From NCBI RefSeq assembly GCF_000340215.1, contig NW_006921537.1, positions 3,598,080-3,662,079 on the forward strand: a stretch of DNA of 64,000 bases. The letters are read 5' to 3'. Below, piece after piece: positions 1-11,409 of the stretch. Made by a program: the position numbers and the translations under genes. The stretch is from Pseudocercospora fijiensis CIRAD86. Taxonomy: Eukaryota > Ascomycota > Dothideomycetes > Mycosphaerellales > Mycosphaerellaceae. The notes beneath the pieces were generated by a model, which did not search any database, was not told the origin of the DNA, and saw only the letters and a list, made by a program, of their open reading frames with translations. Every line of letters begins with the position of its first letter. Positions within the stretch are counted from its first letter, which is position 1.

Positions 1-2
1 AT

Positions 3-3000
3 AGGCTACCTTCGAAAAGAGTAAGCGCCGTACTAACTGTTAGCCTCGTACGGCGTAAGACTATCGACATTGTACTAGCTATAACACGCTCCTGCCTTAT
101 ATAGGACACGAAGGGCACTACCTATTAAACTAAGGTTATACTAGATCTAGGAAATTCAGTTAGTGCCCTTATTAGCTATCGCCTAGCTAAGCAATTAGAC
201 CTTCGACAACTGCCGAAGACTGACCTACTAACCCTTGCTTGGTTTAATAACGCTCGGCACTTGACCTATAGGGCCTACTATGTTCCTATAGCTCTAAAGG
301 ACGACCTCGGAAATGAACGCCTACTAGACTTTACTGCTTACGCAGTAGATATAGACAACCTATATAGGGGAGCTACTATTGTTATTAGCAACCCTGTTCT
401 TAAGTACTACGCTATAGCTATAGACCTAGGCCTCTAGAAGTAGCGATTTAGAATCGCTAGGAAAGAGGACATTAAATATATTAATGTTAGCGAGTGTCCT
501 AATAATATTAGGGTCCTGTTTATTAGCAACCTAACACCTACCTTAGCTAATCCGACTACCGACCTGCTCGGTAGTAATAACGATAAACTAGTGCCCCCTA
601 ATAGCATAGATCCTAAACAACTTAGGCGCATACTAGAACCTATTCGAGAGACCTATATTAATGTATTTAAATACTACTTAGCATCGACATTGCCTATATT
701 CAAAGAGACGGATTATAAGATTGATATTATAGAGGGCAAAGAGGTTCCTTTTAGCCCCCTCTATAACCTTAGTAAGCGAGAGCTTGCTATGCTACGTAAG
801 TACCTAGAGGAAAACCTAGCTAATAGTCGCATTCGGTATAGTAACAGCCCTGCTAGTGCACTAATCCTATTTGTTCTAAAGAAGGATAGTAGCCTACGGT
901 TATGCGTTAATTACCGTAGACTTAATGCTATTACTATTAAAGATCGCTGTCTACTTCCGCTTATTAATAAGACCCTCGATCGCCTTTCTAGTACCTACTA
1001 CTACACTACATTAGACATTAAGGACGCCTATTATCGCATCCGTATTCGCAAGGGCGATAAATAGAAGACAGCCTTCCGCACTCGCTATAGCTATTTCGAG
1101 TACTTAGTTATGCTATTCGGGCTAGCTAATGCTCCTACAACATTCTAGTCCTATATTAATCGAGCCCTTTTAGGCCTATTAGACTATCTCTATATAGTTT
1201 ACCTAGATAACATCCTGGTTTATATACATTTACCTAATATTGCAGAACACTAGGCCGTAGTACGTAAGGTCCTCGACCGCCTACGAGCCTATAGCCTATA
1301 TTACAAACCTTCTAAATGCACCTTTGCTACTAAAGAGGTATTATTCCTTGGCTTCCTCGTGTTAACTAAGGGTGTTAAGGCTGATCCTAATCGGATCAAA
1401 ACTATTACTAAATAGCCTGTTCCTACGTCTATTAAGGAACTTTAATCGTTCCTCGGCTTCGCTAATTTCTACCGCCGCTTTATTAAGGGCTATTTACGGC
1501 ATATAATGCCCCTAACTGAGCTCACTAAAACTAAGGCTAACCCGTCTAGAGAGTTTAAATAGACTAATAAGACACAAGCCGCTTTTAACGGTCTAAAGTA
1601 ACGCTTTACTAAAGTGCCCCTATTGCACTATTTCGTGCTAAGCAAGCAGATCCGAATTGAGACTAACGCTTTACAGTTCGCTATATCGGCTATTATGTTA
1701 TAGCAATCAGATAATAACTATTACTAGCACCCGATTGCCTTCTTTTTACGAAAGATAATCGATGTAGAACGTCGATATAAGACCTACGAGTAAGAGCTCT
1801 TAGCAATCGTAGAAGCCTTCAAGTATTGGCGCTACTATCTCGATAGTGCTTAGCATACAATTCAGGTCTATATAGACTATAACAACCTCCGTAGCATTAC
1901 TAAGGTTACTAGGGTTATAGGTCGATAGGCTAGATAGGCTGTCTACCTCGCCGGGTTTGATTTTAATGTATTATATCGGCTAGGCGTAAGCAACCCTACT
2001 AATAGCCTATCGAGGCGACCTAATTACGATAGCGAGACCTAATATATCAATTCTTTGTTTCTAACCCTATAGCATAAGATTGCTATAGCCCGTATTATTA
2101 ATAAGCAAGCGCAGGATAAGCGGACTTCCGGACCCCGCGGCGGCAACAAATACTATAGCGGAGTTGTCGTTCTTCTAGTGCGCGTTAAAAAGGACGTAGA
2201 TCGCTCGAGCTATAATAACTCGATTAAAGACATTGCTATCTATAGTAATAGCCTATATAGCGATAGCACTATAGAAGAGGTTACAGTAGTTCCGGCTGCT
2301 AGTACTATTAGATGTATACAATGCGTACCTCGTTCGATAGCACAGGTGCTATTAAATAACCTTGCAAATAGGGATAGTTAATCGTTTATAGATAAGCTGT
2401 TACGTACTTAGTAGAGGGACGCCTTTGCTGTCGAGCGTATTAATAAGCTTGTAAGTAGGCGGGCGACTCGATCTAGTAAGAGTAATAACAATTAGTCGAT
2501 CGACGACAAAGGTTACTTAAAGTTTAAGGGCAGATACTATGTCCCCGCTAAACAATCGATTAGACAAGAGCTTTTAAAGAGGCACTATAATAGTGAGCTC
2601 GCTAGTTACTATAGTATAGAGAGGTCGTACGAGTTACTATCGCGTATATACTACTAGCTAAATAGTAAGCGGCATATAAAGGAGTATATATAGACCTATG
2701 CAGTATACTAGCGAGTTAAAGCACCGAAGCACTTGCCGTTCGGCGAGTTGTCCTCGCTCCCTGTTCTAAAGAAGCTATTCGCTAAGCTAATAATAGACTT
2801 TATTATAGGCCTTCTACCTGCTAGGCGTAGGGGCAGCAAGGACGTATATAATGCTATCCTTGTTATAGTAGATCGATTTACTAAAGGCGCTCGATACATC
2901 CCGGCGCGTAAGGATTAGACTGCTATTAATATAGTAGAGGCGCTATAGACTAACATCTTCTATACCTATTAGGGAACCCCTAAGGGGATAGTCTCCGACA

Positions 3001-3929
3001 GGGGCACGACATTTATATCGCACTATTAGAGCGAAATATGCCTATAGCTAAGACTAAAGCATCGGCTATTAACAGCCTTCTATCTATAGACTAACGGTCA
3101 AATAGAGAGGCAGAATGCTACCCTATAGCAGTACCTATACAGTTACATTAACGAGAATCCTAAGGATTAGGTTAATCTCCTATAGCCTGCAGAATTCGTG
3201 TACAACAACAGTATACACTTATTAACTAAGGTTTTACTATACATAGCTATAATAGGTTAAAACGCCGCGTTGCTATAAGATCTATTTACCTCGCTTAAGG
3301 CCGAGCGTAAGGAAAGGGAAGCGCGTTAAGTACTAGAGACACTAGCGGCAATAGAACGTGTCTATAAGATGCGAGAAATCTATGCCAAGATAGCTAAGAA
3401 GTTGACAAAGGCTTAAGAATACTAAAAGGCCTACTACGATAAGCGTTATACACTAATAACCTTTAAATAAGGCGATATAGTTATACTTAGCACTAAGAAC
3501 CTCCGCATCCGCAAATACCTATCGCCTAATAGTAAAACAAGGCCTAAACTTGCACTAAGATACATTAGCCTATTTCGCATCCGAGAACTGAAGGGCAATA
3601 GCTAGGCCTACTAGTTATAGCTTCTACCCTATTACACTATCTATAACACCTTCTATATCTCCCTCCTTAAACTATACTACTAGCGCGAAGGCGATAAAGC
3701 GCCTACTAAGTTAGAAGAAGTCTTAGCTAATAGTGAAGAGCTGTAGTCTATAGAACGTATCCTATAGCATCGTACTAGGCAAGGTAAGAAGGAGTACCTA
3801 CTAAGATAGCAAGGCTATTTACCTAAATAGGACTCGTAGGAAGCTAAAGACTCTTTTAAAGACATAACTAAGTTGTTAGATAAGTATTAGACTAGTGTAA
3901 AGAACAAGAAGAAGACCAAAAGCTTATAA
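3..3929 (+). pseudogene. gypsy-1 pro-pol polyprotein, RIP-killed
   Basis: One reading frame runs from the window start to a TAA at 3927-3929 with no frame change and many TAG stops. The protease-like part is at about 120-440. Reverse transcriptase lies at about 700-1300, with the YLDD motif read as YLDN at 1200-1211. RNase H is at about 1650-2000. Integrase lies at about 2520-3250, with a readable core (2733-2918) and the GIVSDRG and GQIERQN segments carrying the second D and the E of the DDE triad. A chromodomain is at about 3731-3900 (SIERIL...KKEYLLR.QGYLP). Chromodomains bind methylated histone H3 and are typical of chromoviruses. An intact 157-codon stretch (591-1064) is only a gap between stops, not a gene. 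Confidence 0.88.
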
Positions 3930-3951
3930 TGTTACTATTAAGGCCTAGGAT

Positions 3952-3976
3952 TAATACTACCCCCGGGGTGCTATTA
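3952..3976. repeat. CCCCGGGG palindrome, copy 1 (gypsy-1, after pol)
   Basis: TAATACTACCCCCGGGGTGC... is an imperfect palindrome centred on the SmaI-type core, 23 bp after the pol stop. Confidence 0.8.
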
Positions 3977-5167
3977 GCTAACTAATTAGCTGCAAGCAAT
4001 TGTTAGTAATAAGAGACAATAAGACTACACTACTATAGTAAACGCGCACTAAGTGTTAACAAGCGCGCTACGACGCGTTAACTAATCGCACGCTCTTTTA
4101 AGGGCTCTACCTCTTTACTAATACGCCCTATAAGGCCTTCTCCTAGCACTTAGGTCCCCCTCTTGTTCCTTTATTCTATCGAGGCCTCGAGGCCTAGGTA
4201 ATCGGCAAGGACGGCGCGGCCGGCGCGGCTATATTAGTAACAGTGTTACGGAGTATATTAATGTTTAGGAAAGGAAGGACACCGCTATATTAGTAACGGT
4301 ATTGCCGAGTTATTATTAGTTAAAGAAGGAAATTAGAAGAAGGTGAAGTTAGCGCTAAGACGACTAGCGTCGCTATTATTAATATTACTTGCTATTGTCG
4401 ACCTTACCTATACTAAAACTCTAAGGCACCCTTAATTAAAACTTTAATTAAACTTTGAGGCTAAGTTAAAACTTTGAGCTGCTTAAAAGATTAAGTAGAC
4501 TAATAGACTAACTAACTAAGGGCAAAACTATAGAGCTAAGCTAGCTAGGGTCGATCTTGCGGACAATAGATTACTCCTCGATCTATCTAACCCTTTAAGC
4601 GAGGCGAACCTCTACTACTGCACTTATAATAGCCTTTACTTATAGAAACTAGACGAGCTATGTTTTTTCTAAAAAGATAAGATAAGATTGACAATTGAAG
4701 GCTACTAAACCCAACTAATTAGGGCTAGCGAAACTACGAACAATAATAGCCCTCGTAATAACAAGAACAAACCCTCGGAAGTAGACAACCCTCGGAAGCG
4801 GATATAGCTAGGTCTTTTAGAGTAGACGCAAAGAACTCGGTACGACATTACGCAGAATAGGGGCAGTGCTACAATACCCCGTATACCTACCTATTATAGT
4901 AGGGAAGGTGCGCTCGTATTGTAATTAGTCGATAGTCCTCAATTCTCGTAGTTATATATTACTTTATTATATATAAGGATAGCGCAGTTAGAGTTAGACA
5001 TTGTATTATATTAGAGGTAAGGTTTAATATAGTTATATAATCGGTGATTGCGTATTTAATTTAGCGCGGACTAAGAAGCTTACTAGACCTACTAAGCTAG
5101 TAGCGACAGAGGTTAAGAACAGGATATAGACCGGCCGCGAGGGCGCGGCCTTTAGAAGGGAAGCGTA

Positions 5168-5365
5168 TATTAGGACTAAAGAGGTTACACGTAATTGGCA
5201 TATAACTAGGCTCGAGTGAAGCTAGGGTCTTAATGCCTTAGGCAGGGCTTAGCGCTTAGCGTTAGGCTAACTGGCCTACCTTCCTCCCTCTCCTCTTAGA
5301 TCTCTATCGAATACTATACTAATTTACTACTACCCTATCTACCTGCTAACATAACCCTTCTTATA
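5168..5365 (+). repeat. gypsy-1 LTR, copy a
   Basis: This 198 bp sequence aligns along its length with the 196 bp LTRs of gypsy-2. It begins TATTAGGAC (RIPed TGTTAGG) and ends CTTCTTATA (RIPed ...TACA). A purine-rich tract (AGAAGGGAAG) lies just upstream, where a polypurine tract is expected. Confidence 0.85.
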
Positions 5366-5627
5366 GTAATAGAGGTTAAGATCGGAATATAGACAGGCTA
5401 CGAGGGCGCGGCCTTTAGAAGGGGAGCGTATATTAGGGCTAAAGAGGCTATATATAATTAGTATATAACTAGGTCGAGTAAAGCTAGGGTCTTAGTACCT
5501 TAGGTAGGGCTTAGCGCTTAGCGTTAGGCTAACTAGCCTGCCTTCCTTCCTCTCCTTCTAAATCCTTATTAAATACTACTATACCTACTACTACCCTATC
5601 TACCTACTAATATAACCCCTTCTTATA
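5366..5627 (+). repeat. Tandem duplicate of the gypsy-1 terminus (65 bp spacer plus LTR copy b)
   Basis: 5366-5430 repeats the 65 bp that precede LTR copy a (about 5103-5167), including the polypurine stretch. 5431-5627 is a second LTR of 197 bp. The offset is exactly 263 bp for both parts. It looks like a duplication of the module internal-end plus LTR, by unequal recombination or slippage, not a second complete insertion. Confidence 0.8.
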
Positions 5628-5925
5628 TTTTGCTAGGACCTCTACTTACCTTCTAATTCCTATAGTACTATAAGCTATTTCCCTATATATAGCTAGCCGG
5701 ATATGGTACTATAACGTTAGTATCCTTTAGGCTTTAGATAGTATAGTAAGTACTTATCTTTTTTACGTTCCGAAATTTAATTAGCTAGTATCTAACTAAT
5801 AAAGCTAGGTAAGTTAAGGAGTATAAGGCTTATACCGTAGTATCTTCTAATTTTTTTTACGCTTTATTGCACTATCGGACTAATAGCAGTGTTTTAAGCA
5901 ATAGGTGGATAGGTAGTAGCAGGTT
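5628..5925. other. RIPed flank of gypsy-1
   Basis: TA-rich sequence poor in CA/TG with no recognisable feature. It could be leakage of RIP beyond the element or an older repeat remnant. CA/TG content returns to normal at about 5925. Confidence 0.5.
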
Positions 5926-8264
5926 AATCCCTTGAACGGCAGATTCGCAGCCGGACAGCTCCCGCTAATGTTGGAATACAGGCGAAGCAAGCAAGCCCGA
6001 GAGCTGTTAAAGGGCTGCGTTGCGATGATTCTGCCCTGCTACTGCTGCTAGGCATACTGTACAATGTCGGCATTGGCGCGACAGCGTATGGATTGAGGGT
6101 CAACACGATCGGTAGTAATAAGTAGTCTGATTCCAGGATCTAGGCCAAACACGTGCTGATACCGCTGGATTCTACGTGCAGGTCTTGCGGCCTCGAATTG
6201 CTTCAGTCTGATGACGAACAGGTCATGTGACGAGGTATACGTTAAACATTTGCTGACCGATTGCAGCTCAACGAGCTCTGCATGCAGAAGATTCCTGCTT
6301 CAAAGTTTGGCAGCCCCGTTTTCCAGTGTCAAGAATGCATTCATGCGATATGATGGCACTCGCATGAGACAGCCAGAAAATGTTGATGGCGCGACGTCAT
6401 CGACTTGAACTTTCCAGGTGCATTCTGCGGTGGGCGAAGTCAAGATATTGACTTGTTGGCAGTCCTGTTTCTCAGCACCCAAAAGCAAAATGTCAAGCCA
6501 CGATGCTCTGTGACGTGTCAGTATCTGCTATCGAGATCGTGTCGCACAGGGCGGCATCGCCACTACTACTGTGGTCCCGACTCCGACCACGTCTCAGACT
6601 TGATGATGAGACAACGGATCGAATTTGAGGCACGGTCATCAAACGACACAAGAGCCAGGAAGATGCTGTCGCGGCTATGGGGAAGGTGGATTGTGGGTTG
6701 AATGATGCCTGCTGTGTCATGGCCAGAACTCCGGATTTTGGTTCCTGCATGCGTGGACTTGATCCGGATGCCCTTTGCGGGGTTCGAGCTACCGTGAACC
6801 TGGTATGTCCAAGTCTATGTGAAGACCAAACAGGGAAGCCTTTTGTGATATCGGCCCGTATGCACGAAAACGATGGATGGTGCTCGGGAGCCGAGCAGAC
6901 TGCCGAGGAGCGGCACATTTGACGATCAAGACATCTACAGTATAGTTGAGCACAACAGGTTTTAGATTGTCGGATGGTATTTGGCCCGAGGAAAGTGAGG
7001 TGTCGGATGGTTTGTCATGCTGTGATGTAGCTTGCCGCAAAACTGATCATAAATGTCGAGCAGAAGCAAATCTCGCTTATTGGAGCAGGTCTGGTTCTTG
7101 TCAGACTCGAGGCCCGAGGCGCCGTGGTGGCACCAAACCAGCTGTACCACAGGAGAGTGCCATGTCCATCAAAATTTGAGGGGTGCCGTGAAAGTGTTCC
7201 AAATTGCACGGAACAGCACCAGAATACTTACACGACAGAGGACACCAAGTCCATCACGCACGATGGGAGTCGTGTCCTCCCCAATCCCCCCTTAGACGTG
7301 CTGCTTTTGGCGGTGGATGTCGAGAGTCGAGAACAGTGTCAGGAATCCAGGCCGGCGGTGTCCTGTCGGCCGGCAGTGCTGGCGTCTGATCCATCTGCTC
7401 CCCGTGAAGGCTATTCTGAAACGAGATTGCCTCAAGCTTTGCGGAGCCTTCTTCCTTGCTGAGTGGGGTGCGGGTGCGGTGTGGAGTGGAGGAAGCTTTT
7501 CCGTCTTTCTCACCTTAACCACCACTTCATACACACATCGACATCGCATCGGCCTCTCACATCACCATCGATCGCGCGAGTCGCCTCATTGGAGCAGTCG
7601 CTGACAGGACAAGCTCGGCGATTTCCCTCGCGCGCAGTATGACTCCTGGCTGATGAAGGGGGCTAGCATTTCCCCGATGAAATGTAATAAGGTGTGGCCT
7701 GCCAACCAACGCGAGCGGCGAGCGCGTGCTGCGATACGCATTCCCGAGGCGTGGCACGCTGCGTGGGAACACTGGACCGTCGACCCGCCAAGCCCGCAGC
7801 CGCCACGCAGATCATCAAGGCTGCGGCAGCTCTGCAGGCGATGTTCCGAGAGGAATACTGTCTCCCGTTCGCAACCAGAAACAGCGTCTGGCGGTGAGAT
7901 GTGCTGGCATAGCGCGGCATCCCACGGCAGTGCTGCTTGGCCACTGTTTTTGATACATGGCAGCCAACCCGATTGGCGACCACGCCTTTCCCGTGTTTCC
8001 TGATCCCAGGGTATTCCTAAAACCAGTATTTAGGGAACGCCTCTGCGCATCATTCCTCCTATCGACTCTCCTTTCTGTCACCCCACAACGCTGACACACG
8101 ACGTTGCACGTTCACAATCCGATCAGGTATATATTCTGGCCAGCCCTACACACCGACGCCTGGAAATCCCTTTCTCCACAACCCCCGACAACTCAAGACC
8201 TTCAAGTTGCCTTCAAGTCATTCACAACACCCTCACACAAACCTCAACCACCTCATCCTCAGCA
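5926..8264. other. Un-RIPed intergenic DNA, no supported gene
   Basis: Normal CA/TG content. Several overlapping open frames of 60-141 codons occur on both strands, but none has a recognisable motif or exon structure. Pyrimidine-rich stretches (for example about 7500-7600 and 8160-8260) resemble fungal promoter or leader DNA. The last of these leads into the small gene at 8265. Confidence 0.5.
8128..8135 (+). promoter_or_regulatory. TATA-like box upstream of the 8265 ORF
   Basis: TATATATT lies about 130 bp before the ATG at 8265. A C- and CT-rich, CAAC-containing leader of the type seen before fungal start codons follows it. Confidence 0.4.
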
Positions 8265-8480
8265 ATGACGGACACCATGCCCATGCCTTCCGGTGTACAA
8301 ATCCCCCGCAACGACTCCTTCTCGGCGGAGGATTTCACCAGAGCCTTCAAGGCCTCAGCAACCAAGCCACGCAATGACCTCTCATTACGCATCGCTCCAT
8401 CAAGGGACGAACCCTCCGTGCCACCGCCCTCGCCGCGGACATCAAGACCCTCGTCAGTCTACGGCGACCGAAAAAGATAG
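8265..8480 (+). CDS. Small hypothetical protein, 71 aa
   Basis: I do not recognise a family. The support is context: a TATA box at 8128, a pyrimidine-rich leader without ATGs, and a good start context (CAGCAATGACG). The protein is hydrophilic and probably disordered, with a PRNDSFSAEDFTRAFKA segment that could form a helix and a C-terminal Pro/Ser/Arg-rich tail ending in DRKR. There is no signal peptide or membrane segment. It stands alone between two RIPed blocks but its own base composition is normal. It could be the first exon of a longer gene, although I see no convincing donor-acceptor pair downstream. Confidence 0.5.
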   Translation: MTDTMPMPSGVQIPRNDSFSAEDFTRAFKASATKPRNDLSLRIAPSRDEPSVPPPSPRTSRPSSVYGDRKR

Positions 8481-9366
8481 AGATCTGTCTCACAAGCTGG
8501 TCTTGGTTGACATCATCATAAGCGACTTCATTCATCAGCGTCCAGCGATGCCTCTTGATCACGAATAACTACATCACTTTACTCGCACCATCAAATTAAT
8601 GAATAAACATGACACGGCACAATTCACGCCGCGCGCATCATTTTGTACTGTTCGGACATTTTGGTCATGGCGGAGAGGCAAGGCAGGGCAGGCTACACGT
8701 TGTTGTATCATTTGGGAAAGAAAACGGACTTGTAGCAGCGCTACGCCGTGGCGGTCAAACGGCGCAAAGGGACATTTTGGTTTTTTTGGTCATCAAACCT
8801 CTACACATTTCTTTTTTCAAAGAAAGCTCGCCAGTACGTATTGGTGAGGCAAGGACCCTAGAACTCAGGGTGTACTTTGGTTCTATTTAATTGCCGAAAA
8901 ATCCAAACACCACTGTACTTCGGACTGCGAGTCTATCATCATCACACCTGCTCATGATTCCACCATTTTTTTTTCTCCGCAAATTCACTCAGAATGTAGA
9001 TCACGCCATATATGTACTGTACATGTACATGCAGGTGTCACAACTGCAGCTGCATGAACATAGTAACCGCCGTAGACGTATATGTACTAATACATGCTCG
9101 CTGAAAGTATCGAACGAACGATCGAAACAAAAAATCTGGATTCTATTCTATCTATCTCCGCATAAAAAGCAGTCTGTTCCAAAATTGTACAGTACATTAG
9201 CAAACTCCCCGTCCCCGCAATCCGTCGGTGCTGCGGTGGAATTGGATATCATTTTTTTTCTATTTCATCGAAGCTTCGTTGAAATTCCCGAGTCTCTGGA
9301 ACCTAAGCAAGCTATCCCCGTCCTGTCCCCGTCCCCTCCCTCCTTGTCTTCCCTTCCCTTGTCTTG
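8481..9366. other. Intergenic DNA, no supported gene
   Basis: Normal composition with homopolymer runs and short palindromes (TGTACATGTACA at about 9018-9030). A 175-codon open frame at 8891-9418 has low-complexity, intergenic-like composition and runs into the inverted repeat at 9367; I do not accept it as a gene. Confidence 0.5.
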
Positions 9367-9551
9367 TATAGGACGATTAAGCGAGATGGCGGACGGGGGT
9401 GATCCCCGTAAGCGGTAGCTAGCTTGAAAACGTTAGACGTGGACTTTTTAAAGGTGCGGATAATTCCTTTAGGTAGTACGCTAGCTCTAACTAGCTAGAT
9501 GCCGTTTTTAGGGATTACCCCCGTCCGCTATCTCGCTTAATCGTCCTATAC
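9367..9551. repeat. 185 bp inverted-repeat (foldback/MITE-like) element at a RIP boundary
   Basis: The left arm (about 9367-9425) starts TATAGGACGATTAAGCGAGA. The right arm (about 9490-9551) is its reverse complement, ending ...TCGTCCTATA, with the best match in the outer 45 bp. The arms differ mainly at RIP-type sites: ATGG versus ATAG and GGTGATC versus GGTAATC, with the right arm mutated. Outer TA dinucleotides could be a TA target duplication. It could be a non-autonomous DNA element or a terminal palindrome of the adjoining Helitron fragment. Confidence 0.6.
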
Positions 9552-10709
9552 TATAGATCGCGATATTGCCTATAGGAAGCGTAGGATGTTACTATACGAC
9601 TAGTGTTTATATATAATATAGCTCGAAGAGCTATATAAGAAGCCTAAGGCGACGACTCGGAGTAGCTAAAGTCTTATCTAGGACGCCTATAGTAGGCGTA
9701 ATCTAAAACGCGTATAGTAAGTTATATCTAAAACGCTAGTAATATTAATCCGGAACGCGTTATAGGTATTAGAAAGCACTATTTAGAAACGCTTATAGCG
9801 AGCACTATTAGAAACGCTTATAGTAAGATAGTCTAAAATATCTATAGTAACTACTTCCGGAATACGCTTATAGTAATTACTATCCGGAATACCTATAGCG
9901 AGTACTATTCGAAATATCTATAGTAAGTAGTTCTTTCTAAGTCGGAACGCTTATAGTAGGTACTATCTATAAGGCGTATAGTAAGTCTAATCTAAAACGC
10001 TTATAGTAATTTTAATCTAAAACACTTATAGGAATTCTTATTTAGAACGCTTATAATACTAAGTACTATTTAGAACGCGTATAGCAAGTCTAATCTAAAG
10101 CGCTAATAGTTAGTACTACTATCTATAACGCCTATACTAAGTTTTATTTAGAACGCGCTATATAGTAATTCTAATAAATCTAATCCAAAACGCTTATACT
10201 AAGTCTTATCCGGAACGCGTATAGTAAGTCTTATTTAGAACGCTAACAGCAAGTACTATTAAGAACGCTTATAGCAAGTAGTACTATCTAAAATACCTAT
10301 AGTAAGTACTACTTAGAATACTTATAGCAAGTCTAATCCGAAACGCCTATAGTAAATACTACTAAAAACACTTATAGCGAGTAGGTATATTTGAAACGCT
10401 TATATAGCGAGTAGTACTATCTAGAACGCGTAGAATAAGCCTTTCGAGTATAGCGTATCGAGTAAATACCGCTAGATTAGGCTACTAGATTAGGCGCAAA
10501 CGACTAATATTATATCGGAGTTACTACTATTATAGCGGCGAAGCGTTACGATATATACTACGACTCCTACGCCCTCTAAACTACTCGCGAACTAAGAAAT
10601 TTTAAAGTTTCTCCGTAGCGACGAATAATTAGAGTTAGCTTTTAGCTCGTTTTAAGCCGTACTAGGCCTAAAGGGGCCCTATTTTTTTATTAAGTTATTA
10701 TATTTTAGA
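9552..10709 (-). mobile_element. Helitron fragment, 5' end at 10709, RIPed, non-autonomous
   Basis: Read on the minus strand from 10709 it begins TCTAAAATATAATAAC. About 85 bp align with the Helitron start at 35837, including the shared GGGCCCCTTTAGG and GTACGGCTTAAAACG blocks. A weaker second match is at GGGCGTAG..GTCGTAGTATATA. Similarity stops abruptly at the TC, as expected for a Helitron 5' terminus. No Rep or helicase sequence is present; the interior is a minisatellite. The 3' end is unresolved and may lie at or before the 9367-9551 palindrome. Confidence 0.65.
9671..10436. repeat. Degenerate minisatellite, unit about 25-31 bp
   Basis: About 27-30 tandem variants of AACGCTTATAGTAAGTAC followed by TATCTA-like spacers, from about 9671 to 10436. 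The core AACGCNTATAG recurs with small length changes. No spacers are conserved and no cas genes are near, so this is a minisatellite and not a CRISPR array. It lies inside the left Helitron fragment. Confidence 0.8.
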
Positions 10710-11160
10710 TCTCCTTTTAGAATTTAAATTTTAGATATACTAGAGATATACTATATACTATCGAACTATATTTACGACTACGACTACGACGATAATAGAT
10801 ATAGATATATTTAAGAAAGTTTCTCGAATATATATATACGTTCTATTATATATATATCGAAAACATACTTCTATATAGAGTAGTAGGATCTTTATATAGA
10901 GTACTAGAGAGTTTTTTATTACATTCTATATAAGTTATCTTATATCTAATATCTAGCTAGCTAGCATTAGTCTCTAATAAAAAGCTATCGACCTACCTAT
11001 ATTATTTAAGTTTATTCTTAAAGCAACTAGACTACTAGAATACTCTAGGAAAATAGAAAGTTGCTTTTTTTTTAAATTTTCTCTCTAGTATAATTTAATT
11101 CCTTTATTATAGAGATACGACTTAGGGAATTCTCTTCTCTACGCTCGAGAAAGCGGTATG
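10710..11160. other. TA-rich RIPed DNA between Helitron fragment and gene island
   Basis: Very TA-rich with long AT runs and few CA/TG. No recognisable element or gene. It may be RIP leakage or an old repeat. It ends about 250 bp beyond the RAD3 stop codon. Confidence 0.5.
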
Positions 11161-11409
11161 TATTTAATGTTTATTATAAATTAGAGGTAGAGGAAGGGAT
11201 TTGGGTGAAGGGAAGGATTGTTCTAGATTGTTAAACTCTCGGATAGTGCAGTGCGAAAGTTGAGATGTAGCGTTGAAGAGGACAGGATTTCTACGGTTGC
11301 AGCGTGATGATTGTGTCGAGAATTGTAATTGCATATGCGGCTGCTTGCGAGTGTGGCACTGTGATGAGCGTGGCATGCTGGAGTCAGTAAATTTTCTTTC
11401 ACTCTATTC

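Larger units (their letters stand above)
1..5627 (+). mobile_element. gypsy-1: Ty3/gypsy chromodomain retrotransposon, 5' truncated by window, RIP-inactivated
   Basis: Element of the same family as the complete copy at 46863-53908. The window opens near the gag/pro junction, and the copy runs through protease, reverse transcriptase, RNase H, integrase and chromodomain to its LTR. Between pol and the LTR lies about 1.2 kb of noncoding DNA that includes a CCCCGGGG palindrome at 3952-3976. CA and TG dinucleotides are almost absent and in-frame stops are almost all TAG, as RIP produces from CAG and TGG. The 3' end is unusual: two LTRs separated by 65 bp. The element is certainly dead as sequenced. 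Confidence 0.9.

Noticed and set aside
591..1064. Stand-alone 157 aa reverse-transcriptase gene (also 49241-49714)
   Set aside because: These are stop-free gaps inside longer RIPed pol frames; the ATG is internal and the following TAG replaces a conserved Trp.
6493..6918. 141-codon minus-strand frame and other overlapping frames in 5.9-8.1 kb
   Set aside because: Several frames overlap on both strands with no motif, intron signals or promoter; they look like chance frames in GC-balanced DNA.
8891..9418. 175-codon open frame
   Set aside because: Low-complexity translation, no motif, and it runs into the inverted-repeat element.
9671..10436. CRISPR-like array
   Set aside because: Units vary in length, no conserved direct repeat with unique spacers, no cas genes, and the host is eukaryotic.
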